A stretch of DNA of 64,000 nt from Flavobacterium limicola (GCF_003634755.1 NZ_RBXA01000001.1:930001-994000); one strand, 5' to 3'. Counted from the stretch's first letter, positions 9,071 through 17,894 are shown. The notes: generated from the sequence alone by a model not told the origin. Numbers and translations: made by a program.

Positions 9071-9757
9071 ATGTTTAAAAATAAATCATACATAGGTATC
9101 TCTTTTATTATTTTGATTTTTGGAATTTATGCTATTCCTAAAATAGTCGAAAGAATTAAAAATGATAAGGTAGTTCAAGGCGACAGACTCGATAGTGTTA
9201 ATCCAACAACTACAGAAGAAGGGGAATTAATTAAAATTGGCCCTGCTCCAAAATTTGAATTGATAAATCAAGACAATAAGAAGGTAACCAATGAAACATA
9301 CAAGGGGAAAGTATATGTCTTGGAGTTTTTCTTTACTACCTGCCCTACTATTTGTCCGAAGATGAATGAAAGTATGCTTCTTATTGAGAAAAAGTTTTTT
9401 GGAAATCCTAATTTTGGAATCGTCTCCATCACTATTGATCCAGAGAATGATACTGCAAAAGTATTAAAAGAACATTCCAATCTTCTTGGAGTAAAATCCA
9501 CTAATTGGAATTTCTTGACTGGCGACAAAGCCTACATATTTAATCTTGCTAATAAAGGGTTCAATCTTTACGCTGGTGAAAATAAAAAAGTTGCAGGTGG
9601 TTTTGAGCATTCAGGATTGTTTGCCTTGATTGATAAAAACGGAAATATTCGTTGCAGAAATGACGAATTTGGAAACCCTATTTTATATTATGACGGATTA
9701 GATAAAATGGGTGTGCGAAACTTACAACAAGATATTAATATTTTATTAGAAGAATAA
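9071..9757 (+). CDS. SCO1/SenC-family copper chaperone
   Basis: Sco proteins deliver copper to the CuA site of cytochrome oxidase subunit II in the periplasm. The protein has 228 residues with an N-terminal anchor (about residues 5-25). The copper-binding CxxxC is present as TCPTICPK (Cys91, Cys95), and the third ligand histidine is in GGFEHSG (His180). Two bases separate it from the DUF420 gene, and it is in one run with the other oxidase assembly genes. Confidence 0.95.
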   Translation: MFKNKSYIGISFIILIFGIYAIPKIVERIKNDKVVQGDRLDSVNPTTTEEGELIKIGPAPKFELINQDNKKVTNETYKGKVYVLEFFFTTCPTICPKMNESMLLIEKKFFGNPNFGIVSITIDPENDTAKVLKEHSNLLGVKSTNWNFLTGDKAYIFNLANKGFNLYAGENKKVAGGFEHSGLFALIDKNGNIRCRNDEFGNPILYYDGLDKMGVRNLQQDINILLEE

Positions 9758-9759
9758 AA

Positions 9760-10302
9760 ATGGAAAACAATTCTCTTGAAAAAAAATTCAATAAATTTAT
9801 AATAGCGGTCTCCATCATAATACCAGTTGCGGTTGCTATACTTTTTGGGGTCAAACTAAAAGATTTTGGATATAATGTAGAACCTCTGTCTTTTTTGCCT
9901 CCTATTTATGCTACTACTAACGGAATTACGGCTGTTTTATTAATAGCTGCCGTTATTGCAATTAAAAATGGTAAAAGAAAACTTCATGAAAGGTTGATGA
10001 CAGGTGCAATTGCTTTGTCAGTAGCTTTTTTGGTGATGTATGTTGCGTATCACATGACTTCTGATTCTACAAAATTCGGAGGAGAAGGAGCTATCAAATA
10101 CATTTATTTCTTTATTTTGTTTACCCATATAGTTTTGTCAGTGGCTATCATTCCTATGGTTTTAATCACCTATGTGAGAGCATTAGCAGGAAATTTTGAT
10201 AGGCATAAAAAGATTGCGAAAATCACTTTCCCAATATGGCTGTATGTTGCCGTTACCGGAGTAGTTGTTTATTTAATGATATCACCATATTATGTATATT
10301 AA
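9760..10302 (+). CDS. DUF420 membrane protein
   Basis: This protein has 180 residues and about five hydrophobic helices. It belongs to the DUF420/CtaM-like group, which in other bacteria is tied to cytochrome oxidase assembly. Conserved histidines sit in KLHERLMTGA, YVAYHMTSDS and FTHIVLSV. The gene follows the Sco gene by 2 bases and overlaps the next small gene by 11 bases, so it is translated as part of the same unit. A role in oxidase maturation is likely from context. Confidence 0.85.
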   Translation: MENNSLEKKFNKFIIAVSIIIPVAVAILFGVKLKDFGYNVEPLSFLPPIYATTNGITAVLLIAAVIAIKNGKRKLHERLMTGAIALSVAFLVMYVAYHMTSDSTKFGGEGAIKYIYFFILFTHIVLSVAIIPMVLITYVRALAGNFDRHKKIAKITFPIWLYVAVTGVVVYLMISPYYVY

Positions 10303-10558
10303 ATCTAATAAAAGCTCGAAAGGGAATGTTGCATTCAAGAAGTTGAGTGTTTACATCTTTCTTCTTGTCTTAAGTTTCTCTTCTCTATCTGCAAATGCGC
10401 AATGTGCCATGTGTCGTGCTGCTTTGACTAGTGAAGGAAATTCTGCGAAAGCAGCAGCAGTAAATGACGGAATTGTTTACTTAATGGTAATTCCTTACAT
10501 CCTCGTTGCAGGAATTGGTTATGCAATTTATCGAATGAAGAAGAATAAATCAAGTTAA
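10292..10558 (+). CDS. Small exported CAMC protein of the oxidase cluster
   Basis: This 88-residue protein has an N-terminal signal segment (about residues 17-36 of the longest form), then AQCAMCRAALTSEG and a C-terminal membrane helix (VYLMVIPYILVAGIGYAIY). The CxxC pair would face the periplasm and could bind copper or be redox active. It overlaps the DUF420 gene by 11 bases and is last in the operon. I do not know a named family; context points to oxidase assembly. Confidence 0.75.
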   Translation: MYIKSNKSSKGNVAFKKLSVYIFLLVLSFSSLSANAQCAMCRAALTSEGNSAKAAAVNDGIVYLMVIPYILVAGIGYAIYRMKKNKSS

Positions 10559-10584
10559 GCATTTCTCCTCTTTATCAATCCGAA

Positions 10585-11985
10585 TTATTTTAATCCGTTT
10601 ACGGATACATTGACGTTTCCATTTACTTTTATGAAAGCAATAACAGCTTGATTGGTCAATTGAATTCTTTGAAATTGAATGTCTTCCATTTTTCCGTTTA
10701 CAAATACACCTTGCATAGGAGAATAGTTTTTTAGATACGTCATCATGCTTTTTTGACCTTCTTCAAGATTTGCTTTTATGGAGTACCGACAACTTTGCTC
10801 TATTTTTCTTAAAATCAACCCTTGTGCTAACCAATTAGCTGTTCGCATCAATTTGTTTTTAGTGTCCAAAGCATAGTCTAACTGATCAAAATAGATTTCT
10901 TTGGTTTTGTCATTATATTGTGGGAAACCGGCTAAATAGATAGTTCCATTAACAGTGCCCAATACATCTAAAGCGATTATCATTTTTCCTTTTTTGTGCC
11001 AGATTGCCACATTTAGAACCCTTACTTTCTTAGATCCAGAACCAAATTCTTGCCCGGCAAAATTTCGGGTCATTATTTTTGAAGCTTCTTGATAGGTAGA
11101 AACTGCAACAATATTGGCAGTAATTTCTTGGGGTATTTTAGTAACTGATTTTAAAATAATTTTGCCTGCATTAAATTTAGAATCTGGTTGTTTTCCTATT
11201 AATGTCTCCATGTTGCATTTCATTCCCATGTCTAAAACAAATTTGTCATTTTTTAGTTTAGCAGTAGTAGAATAAATTTCAACAGGCACAATTCGAAGCC
11301 AACTTTCATAGGTGTCGTTCATTAGAAAAGGAGTGCAAATTTTCTCTAATGCAGCCAGAACATTTGGTTTAAAATCCATTGATTTTGCAATAGCCTCATC
11401 AATTTTCTTTTCAATTTTAGATTTGAAAAGTTTTACACCGGGATTAATTAAATAAGTAACTGGAACATTTTTTCCAAAAACCATCATTGTTGGACTTTCA
11501 TTCCATTCCAAAGATTTTAGTTCTGTTTTTGTATTTAGTTTCCAATTTGTCAAAGAGACATCGCTGAGTAAAGTCACAATGCCATCCAAATTGAATTCGC
11601 GGATGTCGTACATTTCGATTCCCATTTTTTTGGTACCGATTCTATATTTTATAACTGCTTTTAAAGGTAAAATAGTTTTTATTTTTTCTCCTTTGTCAGT
11701 AACGACAGTGATTGGTGCTTGTTTCCAAACTTTCATTTCTATGTCATCGTCTTCAATGGTATTGTCTTCATAAATTAGTCCGTTTAGTACTGAATTGGTT
11801 TGGTTTTCAATATCTTTTAATTTGATACTAATAGGTAAATTTATATACGAAGGTGTGTTTTCGTAAACCAAAGGCGTTGCATCGTCCGGCTCAGGTTTTA
11901 ATGTAGCGATCTTGTTAGTAGACGAACAGCCTGAAGCAAATATACCAAAGAGAATTCCAAGTAGGATTCGAAAAAAAATGTGCAT
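10585..11985 (-). CDS. DUF4403-family lipoprotein
   Basis: This 466-residue protein has a lipobox (FGIFASGC, Cys20). The body reads as a DUF4403 protein, a family of predicted lipid-binding tubular domains found in Bacteroidota and Proteobacteria, with no established function. Repeated strands such as LPISIKLKDIENQTN at the start and GKMIIALDVLGTVNGTIYL later are typical. It converges on the oxidase operon with a 26-base gap and no clear terminator between. It should sit in the periplasm, anchored to the inner or outer membrane. Confidence 0.8.
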   Translation of the reverse strand: MHIFFRILLGILFGIFASGCSSTNKIATLKPEPDDATPLVYENTPSYINLPISIKLKDIENQTNSVLNGLIYEDNTIEDDDIEMKVWKQAPITVVTDKGEKIKTILPLKAVIKYRIGTKKMGIEMYDIREFNLDGIVTLLSDVSLTNWKLNTKTELKSLEWNESPTMMVFGKNVPVTYLINPGVKLFKSKIEKKIDEAIAKSMDFKPNVLAALEKICTPFLMNDTYESWLRIVPVEIYSTTAKLKNDKFVLDMGMKCNMETLIGKQPDSKFNAGKIILKSVTKIPQEITANIVAVSTYQEASKIMTRNFAGQEFGSGSKKVRVLNVAIWHKKGKMIIALDVLGTVNGTIYLAGFPQYNDKTKEIYFDQLDYALDTKNKLMRTANWLAQGLILRKIEQSCRYSIKANLEEGQKSMMTYLKNYSPMQGVFVNGKMEDIQFQRIQLTNQAVIAFIKVNGNVNVSVNGLK

Positions 11986-12136
11986 TTTATTTTAGTTTAA
12001 AAAACAAAATTAACAAAAGAATTCTTTTTTTATGAATTTTTGTAACAAATGCTAATTTCTAATGTCTAATTGTTTTATAACTGATTTATGGGTGAAATAT
12101 TTTAATTTTATTTCATAGATTTTTATTAGAAAAAGT

Positions 12137-12144
12137 TAAATTTG
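12137..12144 (+). promoter_or_regulatory. -7 box ahead of the TolC-like gene
   Basis: TAAATTTG matches TAnnTTTG and is 36 bases before the ATG at 12180. No clear -33 TTG is seen. Confidence 0.35.
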
Positions 12145-12179
12145 TTTTGCAGCTATACTGCGCTTTTATTCAAAAATAT

Positions 12180-13616
12180 ATGGAAAAAAGAAGTTTTTTT
12201 AGTTTAATTACCATGCTAATTTGTTGCGTAACAATTCAGGCACAATCTAAAAAATGGACCTTAGAGGAATGTGTGAAATACGCCATACAAAATAACATTT
12301 CCATTAAGCAATCCGAATTGGATTCAAAAACCGCATTAATTGATAAAAAAGGCGCCGTTGGAAATTTTCTTCCTTCTCTTAACGCCAGTGCATCCCATTC
12401 TTGGAATATTGGTTTGAACCAGGATATTACTACCGGGCTTTTACAAAATCAAACTACTCAGTTTACTTCTGCTGGAGCAAATGTTGGAATCGATATTTAT
12501 AAGGGATTACAAAATCAGAACACCCTTCGTAAAGCCAATCTTTCAATAGTGGCTGCCAAGTATCAATTATTGAAAATGCAGGAGGATATAGCTTTGAATG
12601 TTGCCAACGCTTTCTTGCAAGTACTTTTCAATAAAGAGAACCTAAAAGTGCAAAAGCAACAGTTAGGGATTAATGAAAAACAATATGCACGCTCTGAAGA
12701 ATTAGTAAAAGCAGGATCAATTCCCCGTGGAGATTTATTAGATGTGAAAGCCACTGTAGCATTGAACAATCAAAATGTTATTGCTGCTGACAATGCGTTA
12801 TTAATTTCAAAATTAAGTTTGGCTCAATTGTTACAATTGAAAGACTTTGAAAATTTTGATGTTGTTGATGATACCGATGTTAAAGATGAAAATAATATTT
12901 TGGCACAAACACCAAATGCTATTTATGATAAAGCTTTGGAAGGAAGAACTGAATTGAAAATTGCCAGAACTAATTTAGAGATTGCACAGAAAAATGTAGC
13001 AATTGCCAAGGGTGCTTTTCAACCTACTTTACAAGGGTTTTATAGTTTTAGTTCGAGGGTTGGTTATAGTGATAGAGTTGTGGGATTTCAACCAAATACT
13101 TCAAATCCTACATCTGTAGTTGGTTATGTGGAAGGTACAAATCAAAATGTTTTGCAAAATAATTTTTCTCCCGTATTAGGAAAAGCACTGCCTTTCTTTG
13201 ATCAATTTAGTGATAATAAAGGACATTCCTTTGGAGCACAATTGTCGATTCCTATCTTTAATGGATTTTCTGTGAGAAATAATTTAGAGCGTTCTAAAGT
13301 AAGTTTAGAACGATCAAAAATTGCATTAGAGCAACAAGACTTAGATTTGCAAAGAAACGTTTTTACAGCATTCGCCGATGCTAAAGGAGCACTAAATGCT
13401 TACGAATCATCAGTTGTGGCACTAGAAGCCAGACAAGGTGCATATGATTATGCCAAGGAAAAATACGCGGTGGGTTTAATGAATTCGTTTGACTTTAATC
13501 AATCGCAAACATTGCTTACTAATGCGCAGTCAGAAGTTCTCCGAACTAAATACGATTATATATTTAAAATTAAAATATTAGAATTCTATTTTGGGATTCC
13601 TCTTATCAAAAACTAA
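12180..13616 (+). CDS. TolC-family outer-membrane efflux protein
   Basis: This is a 478-residue outer-membrane factor with a signal peptide ending near TIQAQ. It shows the two TolC repeats of long helices (WTLEECVKYAIQNN near the start; SFGAQLSIPIFNGFSVRNNLERSK in the second half). Such trimers form the outer channel for efflux or type I secretion. ATG 12180 was chosen over 12147 because it directly begins the signal peptide. The partner adaptor gene begins 6 bases after the stop. No inner-membrane pump gene follows. Confidence 0.93.
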   Translation: MEKRSFFSLITMLICCVTIQAQSKKWTLEECVKYAIQNNISIKQSELDSKTALIDKKGAVGNFLPSLNASASHSWNIGLNQDITTGLLQNQTTQFTSAGANVGIDIYKGLQNQNTLRKANLSIVAAKYQLLKMQEDIALNVANAFLQVLFNKENLKVQKQQLGINEKQYARSEELVKAGSIPRGDLLDVKATVALNNQNVIAADNALLISKLSLAQLLQLKDFENFDVVDDTDVKDENNILAQTPNAIYDKALEGRTELKIARTNLEIAQKNVAIAKGAFQPTLQGFYSFSSRVGYSDRVVGFQPNTSNPTSVVGYVEGTNQNVLQNNFSPVLGKALPFFDQFSDNKGHSFGAQLSIPIFNGFSVRNNLERSKVSLERSKIALEQQDLDLQRNVFTAFADAKGALNAYESSVVALEARQGAYDYAKEKYAVGLMNSFDFNQSQTLLTNAQSEVLRTKYDYIFKIKILEFYFGIPLIKN

Positions 13617-13622
13617 TTTATC

Positions 13623-14927
13623 ATGTCAAAGAAAACAATTTATATTTTAATAGGTGGTGCAGTAGTAATCATTGCAGGTCTTATCATACTTTCAAAATCT
13701 GGAGTCATCGGTAATAAAGATAAAGGAACTGAAGTTGAAACCGCTCAAGTTCTACCTTCGACTATTGTAGAAACGGTTTCAGCTACCGGAAAAATTCAAC
13801 CGGAAATTGAAGTGAAAATTTCATCAGAAGTATCTGGAGAAATTATTTCTTTGAATGTAAAAGAAGGTCAAGTGGTAAAAAAAGGAGATTTATTGGTAAA
13901 AATAAATCCAGATTTATATACTTCGGGTTACAACCGTTCGGTTTCTAACTTATCAGGAACCAGAGCAAATTTAAGCCAAGCAGATGCTTCTTTCAGAGAA
14001 TCAAAATCCAATTACGACAGAAACAAAACATTATTCGAAAAAGGAATTATTTCTAAATCGGATTGGGATAAAGCTGTTGCTTCTTTTGAGGTTGCTAAAG
14101 CGGCTAAACAAACGGCTTATTTTAATGTTCAAAGTGCTTCGGCAACGGTAAATGAAGCGAAAGATAACTTAGGAAGAACTACAATTTACGCACCTGCAGA
14201 TGGAACTATTTCGATGTTAAACGTAGAATTAGGGGAGCGCGTTTTGGGTACCCAACAAATGACAGGTACGGAAATTTTGAGAGTGGCCAACTTGAATAAC
14301 ATGGAAGTTGAAGTCGATGTCAATGAAAATGATATTGTAAAAATTAAAGTGGGAGACGAAGCGAATGTGGAAGTGGATGCCTATTTGAAAAAACAATTCA
14401 AAGGGATTGTAACCAGTATTTCAAATTCGGCGAGTTCAGCTTTGACTGCGGATCAAGTAACTAATTTTAAAGTTAAGGTAAGAATTCTTAAAGAATCCTA
14501 CCAAGATTTATTAGAAGGAAAACCAGACACGTATTCGCCTTTTAGACCTGGTATGACTGCGACTGTGGATATCATTACAGAAACAAAAAGTAATGTATTG
14601 TCTGTGCCAATCAGTTCTGTTGTAGTAAAATCAGATACTGCGGCAGTAAAAGAGATTAAAGTAATTGATCCAAATGAAGAACAAAAAGGAGCGGCGCCTA
14701 AAAGTGATAAGAAGTTTGAGTGTGTTTTTGTAAAAGTGGGTGATAAGGCTAAAATCAGAATCATTAAAACCGGTATTCAAGACGATACGAATATTGAAGT
14801 TTTGACGGGTCTTAAAAAAGGAGATGTTGTCATTACAGGACCTTATTCAACTGTTGCTAAGGATTTGAATTCAGGAGATAAGGTAGCATTAAAAACCGAT
14901 AAAGAAAAAGGAGAAAGTAAAAAGTAA
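13623..14927 (+). CDS. HlyD/RND-type periplasmic adaptor protein
   Basis: This 434-residue membrane-fusion protein has one N-terminal anchor (about residues 5-25). The lipoyl-like barrel-sandwich halves surround a coiled-coil hairpin of about 80 residues (EISLNVKEGQVVKKGDLL-like first half; TIYAPADGTISMLNVELGER second half). The C-terminal region contains an acidic/basic linker (residues about 350-370) not common in the shortest family members. It would link a TolC channel to an inner-membrane ABC or RND pump, which must be encoded elsewhere, since tsaB follows. Confidence 0.93.
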   Translation: MSKKTIYILIGGAVVIIAGLIILSKSGVIGNKDKGTEVETAQVLPSTIVETVSATGKIQPEIEVKISSEVSGEIISLNVKEGQVVKKGDLLVKINPDLYTSGYNRSVSNLSGTRANLSQADASFRESKSNYDRNKTLFEKGIISKSDWDKAVASFEVAKAAKQTAYFNVQSASATVNEAKDNLGRTTIYAPADGTISMLNVELGERVLGTQQMTGTEILRVANLNNMEVEVDVNENDIVKIKVGDEANVEVDAYLKKQFKGIVTSISNSASSALTADQVTNFKVKVRILKESYQDLLEGKPDTYSPFRPGMTATVDIITETKSNVLSVPISSVVVKSDTAAVKEIKVIDPNEEQKGAAPKSDKKFECVFVKVGDKAKIRIIKTGIQDDTNIEVLTGLKKGDVVITGPYSTVAKDLNSGDKVALKTDKEKGESKK

Positions 14928-14944
14928 CCTTTAACGTAATAATT

Positions 14945-14974
14945 TTGAAATCACAATCATAAAATCTAATTTTG
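14945..14974 (+). promoter_or_regulatory. Promoter of tsaB, inside the upstream terminator
   Basis: TTG at 14945-14947 and TAATTTTG at 14967-14974 are spaced by 19 bases. The -7 box lies in the loop and 3' arm of the hairpin that ends the tolC-hlyD unit. Confidence 0.55.
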
Positions 14975-14988
14975 TGGTTGTGATTTTT
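14947..14988 (+). terminator. Terminator of the tolC-hlyD operon
   Basis: Inverted repeat AAATCACAA/TTGTGATTT with further pairing (CATAAAAT/ATTTTGTG) inside, followed by T residues. Confidence 0.75.
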
Positions 14989-15009
14989 AATTTAAAATAA
15001 AATCTAAAA

Positions 15010-15678
15010 TTGGGCTATATACTAAACATTGAAACTGCAACTAAGAACTGTTCTGTTGCTCTTGCAAAAGAAGGAAAAACGATAGTTTGTAAAGAAATTG
15101 CAGAAGAAGGATATTCTCATGCAGAACGACTTCATGTTTTTATTGAGGAGATTATAAAAGAAGCAGGAATTACGCTCAATAATTTATCTGCCATTGCAGT
15201 GAGTCAAGGTCCTGGTTCTTACACCGGATTGCGAATAGGAGTGTCTGCAGCAAAAGGACTCTGTTATGCATTAGATATTCCCTTGATTGCGGTGGATACT
15301 TTACAGGCTTTGGCAGCACAAGTGACTATTTCCAGCGGATTAATTATTCCTATGATTGATGCCCGAAGAATGGAAGTGTACAGTGCAATTTTCAGCCCGA
15401 CTTTAGAAAAAAAACGAGAAGTTCTTGCCCAAATTATCGATGAAAATTCATTTGAAGATTTGCAGGAAACAGTTTATTTCGTTGGTGATTGTGCTGAAAA
15501 ATGCCAATCGGTATTAAATAAAGATAACTATGTTTTCTTAGAAGATATAAAATATCCTTCGGCTAAGGAGATGAGCGCTTTGAGTTATGAGAAATTCAAA
15601 ATAAACGACACTGTTGATGTCGCTTATTTTGAACCTTATTATTTGAAAGATTTCATGATTACCGCTCCAAAAAAGTAA
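15010..15678 (+). CDS. tsaB: TsaB, tRNA threonylcarbamoyladenosine complex subunit
   Basis: TsaB partners TsaD in adding threonylcarbamoyl to A37 of tRNAs that read ANN codons. The 222-residue protein has the ASKHA-fold start ILNIETATKNCSVAL and the motif SQGPGSYTGLRIGVSAAKGL (about residues 65-84). It lacks the metal-binding histidines of TsaD, as expected for the B subunit. It starts at TTG 15010, 22 bases after the terminator hairpin. It is convergent with the mscS-type gene, with 25 bases between them. Confidence 0.93.
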   Translation: MGYILNIETATKNCSVALAKEGKTIVCKEIAEEGYSHAERLHVFIEEIIKEAGITLNNLSAIAVSQGPGSYTGLRIGVSAAKGLCYALDIPLIAVDTLQALAAQVTISSGLIIPMIDARRMEVYSAIFSPTLEKKREVLAQIIDENSFEDLQETVYFVGDCAEKCQSVLNKDNYVFLEDIKYPSAKEMSALSYEKFKINDTVDVAYFEPYYLKDFMITAPKK

Positions 15679-15703
15679 ATAGGAATTCTTACTTATGGAA
15701 GCT

Positions 15704-16549
15704 CTATAATTTCGGATCAGTTGGATTATTCTTTTTAGAAGACTCCTTTACAAATGGCTGAATAACAATTCCTGCCGTATCAAAAGCTTGTTTGCAATTT
15801 TGGAGTGTGTCTGCATAGACGCCCCAGAAATCTTCATTTTTTGCCCAAGGTCTTACCGCTAATTGGATAGCACTATCGGTGAGGTTTTTTACAGAAACTT
15901 CAGCAGCTGGTATTTCCAATACTTTTGGATTGTTTTTTAGAACGGCAGTAATAATGTCTTTGGCTTCTTTGATGTTCGTATCATAGGAGATAGCAATGGT
16001 CAAATCAGCTCTTCTAATTTTTTCCATTGAATAATTGATAATGTTTCCATTGGATAGCGAACCATTAGGGACAAAAATAGTTTGATTATTGGCTGTAATT
16101 AATTTGGTTACAAATATTTGTATTTCGCTAACAGTTCCAATCACTCCTTGCGCTTCGATGGTGTCATTTACTCGAAACGGTTTGAAGAGAATAATTAGCA
16201 TTCCGCCAGCAAAATTAGATAAGGAACCTTGTAGTGATAAGCCTACGGCAAGTCCCATAGCTCCAAGAATGGCTACAAATGACGATGTTTCAATTCCCAG
16301 TTTGGAAATAAAAGATACAAATAAAATTACTCTTAGTACCCAAAGTAAAATATCGGCGAGAAATCGTGTCAGCGTAGGATCTAAATTCCTTTTTACCATT
16401 ATTCTTCTTATAAACCTATTGATAAGTCTAATGATATAAAGTCCGGCAAAAAGAATAATAAATGCAGAAATCAATTTTGGGGAATAGTCAATTAATACTT
16501 TTAGAAAAGTATTGGCGTAATCAGTAAGTTGGTCTGGATTTAAATTCAT
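15704..16549 (-). CDS. MscS-family mechanosensitive channel
   Basis: This 281-residue small-conductance channel has three N-terminal membrane helices (about residues 20-115). The pore helix pattern LGAMGLAVGLSLQGSLSNFAGG (split over TM3) is the family hallmark with its Gly/Ala packing, followed by the beta domain (VNDTIEAQGVIGTVSEI). It releases solutes upon osmotic downshift. I start at ATG 16549; an earlier start at 16576 would fall into the terminator hairpin of the next gene. Confidence 0.93.
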   Translation of the reverse strand: MNLNPDQLTDYANTFLKVLIDYSPKLISAFIILFAGLYIIRLINRFIRRIMVKRNLDPTLTRFLADILLWVLRVILFVSFISKLGIETSSFVAILGAMGLAVGLSLQGSLSNFAGGMLIILFKPFRVNDTIEAQGVIGTVSEIQIFVTKLITANNQTIFVPNGSLSNGNIINYSMEKIRRADLTIAISYDTNIKEAKDIITAVLKNNPKVLEIPAAEVSVKNLTDSAIQLAVRPWAKNEDFWGVYADTLQNCKQAFDTAGIVIQPFVKESSKKNNPTDPKL

Positions 16550-16559
16550 TTTTTGTATA

Positions 16560-16587
16560 ATAAAAAACCTTCTCAAAGGAGAAGGTT
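16560..16587 (-). terminator. Terminator of the repeat-protein gene
   Basis: On the minus strand AACCTTCTC-CTTT-GAGAAGGTT is followed by a T run. It separates the 16631-17149 gene from the mscS-type gene. Confidence 0.85.
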
Positions 16588-16630
16588 AAGTTTGAAAGGC
16601 AAAATTACGAATAAATTATTTTTTTATAAA

Positions 16631-17149
16631 TTAATCAGCGTCTTCTTCTATTTTATTTATAGTTTCTTTAGCAATTTTTTTCGCTTCTTCATTGCTGTCT
16701 TCTGCAAATGAGCTTACTTTTTCAGCAGTTTCAGCAACTGTTGTTTTAGCTTCACTGGCTAAATCTTCTACTTTATCAACGGTTGTTTCTGCTTTTTCTT
16801 TTACGGTTTCTGCTGCATTTTCTAAAACATTTTCTGCTTTGTCTGAAGTATCTGCAACTGATTCTTTAGCATGACCGCTAAAATCTTCTATTTTATTTAT
16901 AATTGGTGCAGCTGTTTCTTTTACTTTTTCTAATGTTTCTTCAGCAAAATTCTCTGCTTTTTCTAAATAGGGAGTAGCTGTTTCTTTTGCTTTCTCAAAT
17001 GTTTCCTCAGCAAATGTTTCTGCTTTTTCAAGATATGGTGCTGCGGCTTCTTTTGCTTGTTCAAAAGTAGTTTCTGCTTTATCTGCTAATTCACCGGCTG
17101 TTTCTTTGGCTGAGCCAAATAGATTTTTAAAAAATGAAGATAGTCCCAT
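16631..17149 (-). CDS. Amphipathic Ala/Glu/Lys repeat protein
   Basis: This is a 172-residue acidic protein without signal peptide. After an N-terminal amphipathic stretch (MGLSSFFKNLFGSAKETAG) it is built of repeats of about 22 residues of the type AKETATPYLEKAENFAEET, repeated three times up to about residue 85, then looser KAE/ETV repeats. The composition recalls late-embryogenesis-abundant or apolipoprotein-like helices and YtxH-type stress proteins, which bind membranes or protect proteins. I do not recognise a defined family. It has its own terminator downstream. Confidence 0.75.
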   Translation of the reverse strand: MGLSSFFKNLFGSAKETAGELADKAETTFEQAKEAAAPYLEKAETFAEETFEKAKETATPYLEKAENFAEETLEKVKETAAPIINKIEDFSGHAKESVADTSDKAENVLENAAETVKEKAETTVDKVEDLASEAKTTVAETAEKVSSFAEDSNEEAKKIAKETINKIEEDAD

Positions 17150-17192
17150 GGTATTTTTATTTGATTAGTCCTACAATATTAAACATTTTTTT

Positions 17193-17760
17193 CTATGATT
17201 GCTTTATTAAATCATTAATAATTTGCTGAAAATCAGTAATTGGCATTAAACAGGTTTTGTTTTGCTACCGCTAAAACAGTGTTTCCTGGTTTTGGTAGCG
17301 GGAATTTAAAAAAGGCAATGTAGATTCTTTTTTTGTCCCGACCAATAGAACAATGGGAATATACTGGCTGTTTGTTTTTTACAAAGCACTAAAGCCTGTT
17401 CTCCATAAATGGCTCATTTTTTGTTTTTTCGGATAATTTAAAGTCAAATCCATCCAATTCTAGTATGTGGTTGGGTACTCGATTCCACATAGTTTGACCA
17501 TCAGCATTTGATGGTTGACTTTTTCATAGTAAGAATTACTGAAATAGCACTAAGTTGAAATACGTTTTTTGCCATCATTGAATTAGAAGCTGGAATCATA
17601 TTGTCTTTAGTTTCGTAATATGCGTTGGTAAAGGCTTCGTCTAGATTTGATGTAAAAACAAAAAAGGATTTTTTATTTTCATAAAAATGCTCCAAACTGT
17701 AATTAGTCAGTTTTTTGGCATTGTGAAGCCAATTAAATGTGGCTGGCTTCTGAATGTAAT
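17193..17760 (-). pseudogene. Decayed C-terminal part of a DUF255/YyaL thioredoxin-domain protein
   Basis: On the minus strand the pieces NWLHNAKKLTNYSLEHF, then NAYYETKDNMIPASNSMM, then SNSYYEKVNHQMLMVK, NWMDLTLNY, GTKKESTLPFLNSRY and NKTCLMPITDF follow in the order expected for the C-terminal 180 or so residues of a YyaL/DUF255 protein. They lie in different frames and are split by stops: a frameshift near 17534, TAG at about 17460, and TAG codons near 17263 and 17269. The natural end is a TAG at 17193-17195. The N-terminal thioredoxin domain and most of the gene are missing. An intact 64-codon frame at 17501-17695 is only a fragment of this relic. Confidence 0.75.
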
Positions 17761-17780
17761 TCGTTCATGAGGTCGTTTTT

Positions 17781-17865
17781 AGCCCCGGTAGTAGTGGAAA
17801 TCCTTTCTAGCTCTGAGCTTTTTCAGGGCTGGAAAGATTGCAACGGATGACGGGAAATAGCTTCT
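17781..17865 (+). ncRNA. Flavo-1-like structured RNA candidate, copy A
   Basis: This segment starts AGCCCCGGTAG and ends CGGGAAATAGCTTCT. The ends can pair (CCCG with CGGG). The inner arm AATC(C)TTTC pairs with GAAAGATT, leaving one bulged C, and continues with AGC/GCT pairs around CTGA/CAG. This resembles an intergenic element that I recall as very common in Flavobacterium and that may be the Flavo-1 motif of Rfam; I could not check this. It follows directly the decayed DUF255 gene. Strand is inferred from the pairing and from the usual orientation of the AGCCC end. Confidence 0.5.
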
Positions 17866-17894
17866 AAAAAAAAGCGTCTCGAATGAAACGCTTT
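17866..17894 (-). terminator. Terminator of the dodecin gene
   Basis: On the minus strand AAAGCGT and ACGCTTT enclose a short loop and are followed by eight or more T. It lies 21 bases after the dodecin stop codon. Confidence 0.8.

Noticed and set aside
17501..17695. 64-codon minus-strand frame as a gene
   Set aside because: It is a fragment of the decayed DUF255 gene; flanking pieces continue in other frames.
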